Under the pieces are notes generated by a model. It worked only from the letters and a program-made list of their open reading frames with translations. It had not been told where the DNA came from and ran no database searches. From assembly GCA_026713305.1 (NCBI GenBank), contig JAPOOS010000210.1:1-44363 (forward strand): a stretch of DNA of 44,363 bases. The letters run 5' to 3'. Made by a program: the position numbers and the translations under genes. The stretch comes from Paracoccaceae bacterium (GTDB lineage Bacteria > Pseudomonadota > Alphaproteobacteria > Rhodobacterales > Rhodobacteraceae). Positions 9,335 to 17,487 of the stretch are shown here, in pieces (the first letter of the stretch is position 1; the number at the start of each line of letters is the position of its first letter).

Positions 9335-10922
9335 GAACGATGGTGAAGATTACCGGCCACACCTCGACGCCGCCGAGGTCGGCGCGTGATGCCGAAATTA
9401 TGTTGTTCACCTGCAGCCAGACATAGGGAGCTTCGCTCCAGATGTGCTCTTGCACTTCGGCAAGAATGGCAGCTCTTGCTTCGCCGTCCACAGTCACCGT
9501 TGCCTGGTCGATGAGTTCGTCAACACGCGCATTGGAGTAGCGGGTGATGTTCCAGACCGCCGGCCTGTCGCTGTTGTCGGGGTTGGACGAATACATGGAA
9601 TCGAGGTGGTACAAACCTGACGCGTTCGACGGATTGAAACCGAACATGCCCAGTTGCCATCCAGCGTCGGCGACCGGCAGGCGCAGCGTGTCCCAGAAGG
9701 AACTGCGCTCAATTTTCCGAATTTCGATGCCGATGCCCACGTCCTGCAGCGCTGCGGCAACAGTCTCGGCAATCAGCACGTCGTTGGCGAAAACGCCTTC
9801 GGGCACGAGGAGGGTGAAGGACACGTCCTGCCCGTCAAACTCAAGCATGCCATTGCCGTCGCCGTCGGAAAGTCCGGCGGCTGCCAGCATCTCACGCGCC
9901 TTGTCGGGATCATGCGCATAGGGAGAGTTCCCGTGATAGCCGACAGTGTTGAACGCAAGAGGCGAGTCCGAGGCCTTGGCCTGACCAAGGAAAAGCTTCT
10001 CGGCGATTGCATCCACAGGAACGGCATGGTTCAGGGCTCTGCGCACCTCGACATTGTCCAGTGGAGGGATCGTCGTCTGCATTGCGATGCCCATCGGCCG
10101 CAGGGACGGCGCTGCCAGAATCTGCAACCCGTCGGTTGCCTCGATCTGCGAAATCAGGTGCGTTGGAACGCCGTCAATCACGTCGACATCGCCGCTTTGC
10201 AGCGCCGACACACGCGTCGAGGCTTCGGGAATGTAGCGGAACACGATCCGATCGAGCGCCGGCTTTCCCGCCCAGTGCCCTTCATGCGGCTCCAGCACAA
10301 GTTCGAGCCCGGGATCAAACGACGCGACCTTGTAGGGCCCGGAACCGACTGGATTCTGGGTTTCGCTCTCCTGGCCGTTTTCCATGATTGCGGTTGGGCT
10401 GAGAATGGCCCCGGAACCATGCGCAAGCGTGTTCAGGAGCAGCGCGTACGGTTCATGCGTCCGCAACGTCACGGTCAGATCGTCAACCACGTCGGCGCCG
10501 GCGATCGGGTCCCAGAGAGGACGGTTCGTCGTGTTGATCTCCGGGTCCATCATGCGCTCGATGTTGAACTTGACGGCTTCGGCGTTGATCGGCGTGCCAT
10601 CGTGGAACGTGGCGCCGGCCCGCAGCTTGAAGGTGACCGACTTCTGGTCCTCGGCAATCGTCCAGCTTTCCGCCAGCTGCGGATTGAAGCGAAGCTGGTC
10701 GTCGAAAGTCACGAGCCGATCGAAAATCACGAAGGCCGCCTCGTACCCGGACGGGTACTGAAGGAAGGCGTTGAAGGCAGGGCCGATGTCCGTGATCGAC
10801 AGCCGCTGGCCAAACACCAGCGAGTTGTCCTCCGGCCCGGCAACGGCCGCCGGCGAGCCGAGCGCAAGGGCTGCGGCGCAGGCCAGCAGCGGAAGTCGAA
10901 TGAAGTTGATGCTGATTCTCAT
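9318..10922 (-). CDS. ABC transporter substrate-binding protein, family 5 (peptide/nickel type)
   Basis: Signal peptide 'MRISINFIRLPLLACAAALALGSPAAVAG' and SBP_bac_5 motif 'LAESWTIAEDQKSVTFKLRAGATFHDGTPINAEAVKFNIERM'. Start chosen at the signal-peptide Met, not the ORF-track Met. Confidence 0.95.
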   Translation of the reverse strand: MRISINFIRLPLLACAAALALGSPAAVAGPEDNSLVFGQRLSITDIGPAFNAFLQYPSGYEAAFVIFDRLVTFDDQLRFNPQLAESWTIAEDQKSVTFKLRAGATFHDGTPINAEAVKFNIERMMDPEINTTNRPLWDPIAGADVVDDLTVTLRTHEPYALLLNTLAHGSGAILSPTAIMENGQESETQNPVGSGPYKVASFDPGLELVLEPHEGHWAGKPALDRIVFRYIPEASTRVSALQSGDVDVIDGVPTHLISQIEATDGLQILAAPSLRPMGIAMQTTIPPLDNVEVRRALNHAVPVDAIAEKLFLGQAKASDSPLAFNTVGYHGNSPYAHDPDKAREMLAAAGLSDGDGNGMLEFDGQDVSFTLLVPEGVFANDVLIAETVAAALQDVGIGIEIRKIERSSFWDTLRLPVADAGWQLGMFGFNPSNASGLYHLDSMYSSNPDNSDRPAVWNITRYSNARVDELIDQATVTVDGEARAAILAEVQEHIWSEAPYVWLQVNNIISASRADLGGVEVWPVIFTIVRGGAY

Positions 10923-10941
10923 CTTTGAATCCTCCCAGGGG

Positions 10942-11970
10942 CTATGCCGGACTGTCCAGCCACAGCCGATTGTGCGTGAATATCGCCGGCGTTCCGCCCG
11001 TGTGAACGAAGACCAGGACATCCCCGCGATTGAAATCGCCGCGGCGGACATGGGCGATCATGCCTGCCGCAGCTTTGCCAGTGTAGATGGGGTCAAGCAC
11101 AATTCCCTCCGTCCGGGCGAAGAGCCGGACGGCTTCATTGCCCGCTCGGCTGGGGACGCCGTATGCCTCGCCGACAAATGCATTGTCGTTTTCGACGTCT
11201 TCCGGCGCCACGGTGACATTGATGCCCAGTCGGCGCGCTGTTCGATTTGCGATCTCGGCGCAGCGAACGGGCGTGTCAAATTCGTCCGTCGCAGTTATTC
11301 CCCGCACTTCGAAGCCGCCGAGCAGTTTCTGTGCCAGCAACTGTCCGGCCTGTCCCTTGCCGGACGAAGACATGTAGAGGCAGTCCAGGGCAAGGCCTCT
11401 GGCTTCAAGCGCCTCGATGATTTCACAGGTGCTTTCCAGGTAGGCTATTGCCGAGCCTTCGTCGAACATTGGTATGTCGTTGAGCAGGCAGGGCGTGCGG
11501 CCGCTTGAGCGTGCCTGTTCAACCGCCTCGCTGCTCACGCGTGCCTGATCGGCGCGAGTTTTGGCAAAGCGCACGTCGGCGCCGAGCAGATGGTTGACGA
11601 GGAGGTTGCCCTGAATGGTGTCGGGCCTGCTTCCCTGCAGTACCAGAATCGTGTCCATTCCCAGCCGGTTGCAACACCCTGCCGTCTGCCTGGCCGAATT
11701 CGACTGCTGGTCCAGCTCCATGACAATCAGGTCGGCTTCGGCATCCTTGGCGGCCGCAAGGCGAAACTCAAGATTCCTGGTCTTGTTGCCACCGAAGGCG
11801 ACGCCAGTCAGGTCGTCGCGCTTGATGAAGATTCTTGGTCCGCCCAGAATGTCGGTCAATCTGCGCGCTTCCTGAAGCGGGGTGGGGAGGCAGGCAAGCT
11901 CGACACGGGGAATGCGCGCAATGAGCCTGCGAATCTCCGCGGTCGCAGCTGGCAGGGATGTCGAAGTCAT
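10942..11970 (-). CDS. PLP-dependent enzyme, D-cysteine desulfhydrase / ACC deaminase family
   Basis: 'PTPLQEARRLTDILGGPRIFIKRDDLTGVAFGGNKTRNLEF', 'EGIVLDPIYTGKAAAGMI', 'FVHTGGTPAIF'. Confidence 0.85.
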   Translation of the reverse strand: MTSTSLPAATAEIRRLIARIPRVELACLPTPLQEARRLTDILGGPRIFIKRDDLTGVAFGGNKTRNLEFRLAAAKDAEADLIVMELDQQSNSARQTAGCCNRLGMDTILVLQGSRPDTIQGNLLVNHLLGADVRFAKTRADQARVSSEAVEQARSSGRTPCLLNDIPMFDEGSAIAYLESTCEIIEALEARGLALDCLYMSSSGKGQAGQLLAQKLLGGFEVRGITATDEFDTPVRCAEIANRTARRLGINVTVAPEDVENDNAFVGEAYGVPSRAGNEAVRLFARTEGIVLDPIYTGKAAAGMIAHVRRGDFNRGDVLVFVHTGGTPAIFTHNRLWLDSPA

Positions 11971-12084
11971 TCTCGGACCGGCATTGTCGCGAAGCGCGGA
12001 GCAGGTCCCGGAATGTCCAACAGAGAGCTCAAATTCATCAGTTTCCGCATGTGGCGTGCTTGAGCGCCTTGCATTCTTTGAGGC

Positions 12085-12101
12085 GCATTGTGGCACAATG
12101 C
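12085..12101. promoter_or_regulatory. Perfect inverted repeat GCATTGTG-G-CACAATGC, candidate operator
   Basis: 17-nt sequence with 8-bp perfect arms, located about 115 bp upstream of the predicted start (11970) of the PLP enzyme/Dpp operon. Confidence 0.5.
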
Positions 12102-12204
12102 AGACGCAAAGGAAAACCGATTTACCTGTTGCCACCTGCCCAACGGGTCGAATGGAACGGCCGGGCGGCCCCAGGCGGAGTCAAATCCGTTCGCTTGGCC
12201 ATTC

Positions 12205-13185
12205 TCATTCGGCGGTCGCAAGGGAAGCCAGCTGTCGGTGCAGATCTCCCATCACAGGCAAGCATGGTTCCAGGCGGCTCTTTTCAATCCGGCAAAGAAC
12301 GGAGAAGGCGGGGTTTACGAGGTTGCCGATTCGAAGCTGGCACGCCTGTGACACGAATTGGTGTGCGTTTTGGGGATTCAGGCCCGAGATGTCGGCAATC
12401 CATTCAACAAGCCCGGACACTGCAATGCGCACGGCGTCCTCCAGAGGACGCCCGCAACCCACGACGCCAATGTGCGTGCCAGTTTCAATTCGCGGCCAAT
12501 CGAACGTCGGAGAATCGGCCAGACGGTCAACTGCCAGCCTGGATTGAAGTGCGATCTCGATCGCTGTGCCACAAATCTCTCCGTCGCCTTGGGCGCCGTG
12601 CCCATCGCCGAGATAGAGCTGTCCGCCCTCAACGTTTGCACGCAGATAGAGCGTTGTGCCTGCGCCGAGTTGGGGCAGGTCCAGGTTGCCGCCGAAGTCC
12701 CCCGGGACGATGCTGAGCCTGACTTCGCCATGTGCGGGAGCAACGGCGACCGTGCCCAGAAAGGGTTGGCAATCGACCTGCATGTTTCCGTTGGGGGTGG
12801 AGCATGTGTAACGGGTCCGGTCTTCGCTCAGCTGCCACATCCAAACGTGTTCAGCCAGCTGAGGTTGCAGATTCGGGTTTGCGCGGGTGCCGGACAGCAG
12901 ACCGAAATTCGGCGAGACGGCTGAAACTCCCCAATTTCGCGTCGGCTTCAATTCGAGAATGTGGATTGCCAGGACGTCGCCCTCGAGCACTCCTTCAAAG
13001 GCGAACGGGCCTGCGAGTGGATTGACCTTCGGAAACGGCGCGACGGTGCGGGGGCATTGCTTCGTGGATGTGAGCTTCCCGGAAAACGCGTCCTCCGTAA
13101 ACACGTCGAACGCCTTTGATCGGGGGATGCGTTCCGGTGCGCTGCGACCACCAATCCGAAAGACAAAAGCTTCGCTATCTGTCAT
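12205..13185 (-). CDS. Acetamidase/formamidase family protein (FmdA_AmdA)
   Basis: 'PLAGPFAFEGVLEGDVLAIHILELKPTRNWG', 'GGNLDLPQLGAGTTLYLRANVEGGQLYLGDGHGAQGDGEICGTAIE' are characteristic of the family. Confidence 0.9.
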   Translation of the reverse strand: MTDSEAFVFRIGGRSAPERIPRSKAFDVFTEDAFSGKLTSTKQCPRTVAPFPKVNPLAGPFAFEGVLEGDVLAIHILELKPTRNWGVSAVSPNFGLLSGTRANPNLQPQLAEHVWMWQLSEDRTRYTCSTPNGNMQVDCQPFLGTVAVAPAHGEVRLSIVPGDFGGNLDLPQLGAGTTLYLRANVEGGQLYLGDGHGAQGDGEICGTAIEIALQSRLAVDRLADSPTFDWPRIETGTHIGVVGCGRPLEDAVRIAVSGLVEWIADISGLNPQNAHQFVSQACQLRIGNLVNPAFSVLCRIEKSRLEPCLPVMGDLHRQLASLATAE

Positions 13186-13942
13186 GCCCAAACCACTCTC
13201 CTGCTGAAAGCCTTTCAACGATTTCAACGAATTCCTGCGTGGCATCTCGGTGCACGCTGTGTCCGACGCCGGGCATTGCCACAACAGCTTGTTCGCCTAC
13301 CTCCCGTCGAAGCCGGTCCTGGTCGTTGACAGGCACAAACCTGCTGTCTTCAGGCAGGACCCAAACCGTTGGAACCTTGGAAGCGATTTCGCCAGCCTTG
13401 TGCCGCAGATCCCAAGGCGCGTTTCCGGCAAATGCCCTGCGCGCATCCTCAAAGTCCGTCTGCACGAGGGACAGGAGCTTCCAGGCTGCGTCAAGCTGGG
13501 ACCAACCGGGGTTCAGTTGCAGCAAGCCGTCGATGTTGCGAGGCAGATTCGCCTCGTCCCAGGCCAGCATTTCCAGAGGAGTTTCCTGGTCCGCAAAGTG
13601 CGATACAGGATCTTCCAGCAACAGCGCCCGCGGCTCGAACGTGCCGTTCAGCACACCCAACTGCGCCAGCGTTCCGCCGAACGAGTGGCCTATCAGCAGA
13701 TCGGGCTTGACCGGCACCGACGCGGCAAAATCGGCAAGCAAACTGTCGAAGGAAAAGTCTCCATTGGCTCTGGAGCTCTCTCCATGGCCTCGCATGTCGG
13801 GTGCAAGAAACAGCCAGCCGGCGGCAGCAAGTGGCCGGGCCAGTTCCGCCATTGCACCGGCATTTGCGGTTATGCCGTGCAACGCCACCGCCGTTCGCGT
13901 GGATCCGGCATCGCCCCACCGCATCACGTTGAGCTGCACCAT
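13175..13942 (-). CDS. Alpha/beta hydrolase
   Basis: 'VALHGITANAGAM', 'DMRGHGES', nucleophile elbow 'GHSFGG', catalytic His 'GVGHSVHRD'. Start at 13942 overlaps the upstream stop (ATGA). Confidence 0.9.
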   Translation of the reverse strand: MVQLNVMRWGDAGSTRTAVALHGITANAGAMAELARPLAAAGWLFLAPDMRGHGESSRANGDFSFDSLLADFAASVPVKPDLLIGHSFGGTLAQLGVLNGTFEPRALLLEDPVSHFADQETPLEMLAWDEANLPRNIDGLLQLNPGWSQLDAAWKLLSLVQTDFEDARRAFAGNAPWDLRHKAGEIASKVPTVWVLPEDSRFVPVNDQDRLRREVGEQAVVAMPGVGHSVHRDATQEFVEIVERLSAGEWFGHDR

Positions 13943-14700
13943 CAGCGAGCCGCGACCCAGCCAGCTATCTGCTGCCACAGGGTCCGATAGCCGCGCCAAT
14001 TGACAAATTCATCAGGCGCCCAATGCGGACCACAGTCGGACATGAACGCCACGCATCTCCCGTTGCCGAATCTTCCGGTCACGAGAAGTGGATCGTTGCC
14101 AATTGTCGCCACCACACTGCTGCCGGGGCTGGCGGAAACTCGATTGTATCCTAGCAGTGGCGGCCAGGGAGAATCCAGACCTGCGACAATCGGATGATCC
14201 GGCAAGCCTACATCTGCGATGCCTCCTTCCGGCATCTCAACACGATCGTCACCGCCAAGCATTTGCACGGGAAGCGCTTCTTCGATGGGTGACCCGCCAT
14301 ACCGCGCCTTGGCATCGATTCCCTGGAATGACAGGTATCCGCCAATCATAACGAGACCTCCCCCGGCAGCGACAAAATCTCGTATGGCGGCAAGCCGGTT
14401 GGGCGTTCTCCGGGACTTTGAAAACGTGTCCGGATGCAGCAGCAGCGTGTTGGAGCCAATGTCGCTCAGGACGACTGTGCTGAATCGCGCCGACAGCGAT
14501 TCAGCCGAAGAGGGAAACTCCCGAGCTGCGACGTGTGACGGTTGATAGACGATTCTCCAGCCTCGATCCTCCAACGCTTTGCGGAGGGCATGCACTCCTT
14601 CGACATAATCGGTCGTTGTGAAACTGTCGAATCCCTTCTGGTGTATGCTGTGAGTGGTCCAGGACTCGCCGGCAATGAGGATTGGGTGGCTTGGCGTCAT
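13942..14700 (-). CDS. Putative class-I glutamine-amidotransferase-like protein (PF07090/ThuA-like)
   Basis: 'ILIAGESWTTHSIHQKGFDSFTTTDYVEGVHALRKALEDRGW', 'GGGLVMIGGYLSFQGIDAKARYGGSPIEEALPVQML'. Confidence 0.8.
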   Translation of the reverse strand: MTPSHPILIAGESWTTHSIHQKGFDSFTTTDYVEGVHALRKALEDRGWRIVYQPSHVAAREFPSSAESLSARFSTVVLSDIGSNTLLLHPDTFSKSRRTPNRLAAIRDFVAAGGGLVMIGGYLSFQGIDAKARYGGSPIEEALPVQMLGGDDRVEMPEGGIADVGLPDHPIVAGLDSPWPPLLGYNRVSASPGSSVVATIGNDPLLVTGRFGNGRCVAFMSDCGPHWAPDEFVNWRGYRTLWQQIAGWVAAR

Positions 14701-15512
14701 GGGTTTTTCCTGATGTGCTGAGAGTGGCGCTTGCGGCCGTGTCGGCGTCCAGCCTTGGCAGCTCGATTGGTGTCCTGCGAGTGGCCGACCAGTTCAATGA
14801 TGTCACGGAACCGCGGTTTGGTTTCAGTCTGGGCATGCTTCGAGATTCTCGCAACTGTTCCTCCGTACCAGTTCAGGCCGGCAAGGCCGACGTCACCGCA
14901 CGCAGGGTTCCTGGCGGCCAATCCAGTGCCGGTGGCCTTGTGGGGCTTGCATGGTTCATGGGTTGGCATGCGTTCGAGCGTGGCTGGATCGCACGTGAAG
15001 CTGCCGATCAACAAACGCACGAATCCTGCCGCGAACGCCGTCGCCGCTTCGCGAACTCTCTTGAATTCCTGGGCGAATCTCCCATCGACGGCAGCAATGT
15101 GTGGCATCAGCGGGGAACAGGGTCTCGACGCAATGGCCAGAGCGGCCATGGGGACAGCCGTCACTGTTGTGGCTCTGCATCCGAGATAGAGCATTGCGGA
15201 GCTGTGACCGGATGAATGCTGCTTGGCGAGCGTATCCGACGGCCGACCTTGCCCACCCCCAACCGCTGTGGCATCGAATGCAGGCATCCTGGCAATCAGG
15301 CGGTCCTGCCGCAGCGAATTCCCGACGCCAGCTGACACCAATGCACAATCCAGCATGGCGAGGATCGTCGCCTTCTCGGACTTGCCTGCCGTGGGCTCCG
15401 CTTTCGGATGCCCGGCGCCGGTTTCGACTGCGCACTGGCTTGGATGTTCGTGCTCTGCGGCTGCTAGGATGGCATTGGCGCCGCCATTGCCGATCGCGCA
15501 GGCATGTGTCAT
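14697..15512 (-). CDS. Hypothetical protein of unrecognised family, in operon context
   Basis: 271-aa ORF whose start overlaps the upstream permease stop (ATGA) and whose stop overlaps the downstream GATase-like start (ATGA). No family recognised. His/Cys/Arg-rich composition lowers confidence. Confidence 0.55.
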   Translation of the reverse strand: MTHACAIGNGGANAILAAAEHEHPSQCAVETGAGHPKAEPTAGKSEKATILAMLDCALVSAGVGNSLRQDRLIARMPAFDATAVGGGQGRPSDTLAKQHSSGHSSAMLYLGCRATTVTAVPMAALAIASRPCSPLMPHIAAVDGRFAQEFKRVREAATAFAAGFVRLLIGSFTCDPATLERMPTHEPCKPHKATGTGLAARNPACGDVGLAGLNWYGGTVARISKHAQTETKPRFRDIIELVGHSQDTNRAAKAGRRHGRKRHSQHIRKNP

Positions 15513-16438
15513 GCGCCGGGTCGTTTGTCCTCTCCTTCAATCTTGGCCGGGCGGTTGCGCATCTTGATGCGCCACATGCCGATTCCCAGGCCGACCACAG
15601 CGGCGACATAGGGAAGCATTAGAACAAACTGTGCGGGGATGTTGAACGCTTGAAGGCGGTCGCCGATTGCGCCGAACAGTCCGAACAGGAAGGAGGCAAC
15701 GGCGGTCGCAGACGGCAGCCCGTTTCCGAACAACGTTGCGGCAAGCCCAATGAAGCCGCGACCGGCCGTCATTTCCGGCAGGAAGAAGTGCAGCCTGTCC
15801 ATCGCCAGCTGGGCGCCTGCAAGTCCGGACAGCACGCCGCTGATGGCAACTGCGAGCGTCTTCATTCTGTTCACTCGTATTCCTGCCGAACGAGCAGCAT
15901 GCTCGTCTTCGCCGGCTGCCCTAAGATAGGAACCGGTGGGAGTTCGGTACAGGAAGACATGGCAGGCTGGAATGGCCAGAAGCGCGATCAGCACGATTGC
16001 GCTCTGCCCTTCGAAGGCCGGGCCGAGGATGGGAATGAACGACAGGGACCCATCCGGCACATGCCAGATCTCGGGAAACGTGATAGGCCGCAGTCCACCC
16101 GGATTGTAGTAAACCCGTTCAAGCAGAAACAGCGTTCCGCCTGCGGCGAGCAGATTGATGCCGAGGCCGGCGACGATGAAGTCGGCGTGCAGCTTCAACG
16201 TGAAGAATGCCAGCGCCTGCGAGACGAGAAACGCGGCAAACACCGCTGAAACCACAGCAATCAATGCGTTGCCGGTCAGGTCGCCGACCGCAATGGCCAC
16301 AAATGCGCCGACCAGCATCATTCCCTCAACGGCCACATTCAGTATGTTGGCGCGCAAGGTGATCATTGCCGCCAGACCGGCAAGAAGAATCGGCGTGGAC
16401 TGAATCAGCACGGCAGCGATGAAGGATGCCATTTCCAT
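15509..16438 (-). CDS. ABC transporter permease, BMP/nucleoside type (NupQ/YufQ-like)
   Basis: 'MEMASFIAAVLIQSTPILLAGLAAMITLRANILNVAVEGMMLVGAF...' with multiple TM segments. ORF-track extension upstream of 16438 judged spurious. Confidence 0.93.
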   Translation of the reverse strand: MEMASFIAAVLIQSTPILLAGLAAMITLRANILNVAVEGMMLVGAFVAIAVGDLTGNALIAVVSAVFAAFLVSQALAFFTLKLHADFIVAGLGINLLAAGGTLFLLERVYYNPGGLRPITFPEIWHVPDGSLSFIPILGPAFEGQSAIVLIALLAIPACHVFLYRTPTGSYLRAAGEDEHAARSAGIRVNRMKTLAVAISGVLSGLAGAQLAMDRLHFFLPEMTAGRGFIGLAATLFGNGLPSATAVASFLFGLFGAIGDRLQAFNIPAQFVLMLPYVAAVVGLGIGMWRIKMRNRPAKIEGEDKRPGA

Positions 16439-16455
16439 CAGATCGACCTTACGCC

Positions 16456-17487
16456 TCAACCAACAACGCGCGGTGGTCTCAATCGCACGGTCATGAACAG
16501 GACAAGCAGTCCGGTCAACAGGACAACAAGCGATCTCGGCACGTCGGTGGCGATTTGCATGTAGGCGGCGCCATTGAGCATCAGCGCATAGTACAGCGAG
16601 GTGAGCAGGGCACCGATTGGGTGAACGCGTGCCAGGAGCGCCACGGTCAACGCAACCAGACCGTATGCCGGCGAAAAGTTCTGCTCGAATCGGTGACCTA
16701 TGCCGAGCACGTAGAGGGCGCCGGCAAGCCCGGCAAACGCGCCGGCAACAAACATGGCCTCGATGACGCGGCGACCGCCCGGCGTGCCGATGGCTTCGGC
16801 AAAGCGGATGTTGGTCCCCGCAGCCCGCACCTCGGCGCCCCAACTGGTTCGGAACAGGACAATCCAGGAAATGATGGCCAGGATCACGGCTGCAACGAAA
16901 CCCATGGAGGCATTGGGAAGTCCGGGAATGCTCGGCAGCCACACCGATTCGGGCACCTTGCGGCTGAGCGCGCCGTAGGCCTCAGGGTCGCGCAGGGGAT
17001 GATTGACAAGATAGGACGTGAACAGGAGCGCGACAAAGTTCAGCATCAACGTGGAAACAACCTCGTCCACGGCCAGCCTCACCTTCAAGACGGCCGGGAT
17101 CCACCCCCAGATGCCTCCCGCCAGGATGCCGCCGAGCAGGCAAAGCGGCAGGAGCATTGCGCCGGGCAAGTCGCTGAGGAACAGCGCCACCACGGTGGCG
17201 GCCATTGCGCCCAGATACAGTTGCCCCTCTCCGCCGACGTTGAAGACGCCGGCGCGGAACGCAAAGACAATGCCAACTGCAATCAAGGCTATGGGAGTCG
17301 CCCGGTTGATGAACAGCGCGAAGTTGCTGCGGGAATCGAAGTTGGCAAAGAGCAGCTCGCGATAGGCCAGCAGCGGTTCGTCGGCGATGGCGGCGACCAG
17401 CACAAAGCCAAGGAACATGGTGACTGCGATTGCCGCCGCTTGGGGCAGAATCGCGAGCCCGAAACTGCGCAGCGACTTCAGCATCAC
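16456..17487 (-). CDS. ABC transporter permease, BMP/nucleoside type (NupP/YufP-like)
   Basis: 'NRATPIALIAVGIVFAFRAGVFNVGGEGQLYLGAM', 'VSTLMLNFVALLFTSYLV'. Confidence 0.93.
   Translation of the reverse strand: MMLKSLRSFGLAILPQAAAIAVTMFLGFVLVAAIADEPLLAYRELLFANFDSRSNFALFINRATPIALIAVGIVFAFRAGVFNVGGEGQLYLGAMAATVVALFLSDLPGAMLLPLCLLGGILAGGIWGWIPAVLKVRLAVDEVVSTLMLNFVALLFTSYLVNHPLRDPEAYGALSRKVPESVWLPSIPGLPNASMGFVAAVILAIISWIVLFRTSWGAEVRAAGTNIRFAEAIGTPGGRRVIEAMFVAGAFAGLAGALYVLGIGHRFEQNFSPAYGLVALTVALLARVHPIGALLTSLYYALMLNGAAYMQIATDVPRSLVVLLTGLLVLFMTVRLRPPRVVG

Noticed and set aside
9654-10928. 424-aa plus-strand ORF
   Set aside because: Antisense to the SBP5 gene, which has a clear signal peptide and family motifs.
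16439-16942. Upstream extension of the NupQ-like permease in the ORF track
   Set aside because: Overlaps the upstream permease gene and is Arg/Cys/His-rich. The real start is most likely ATG at 16438.
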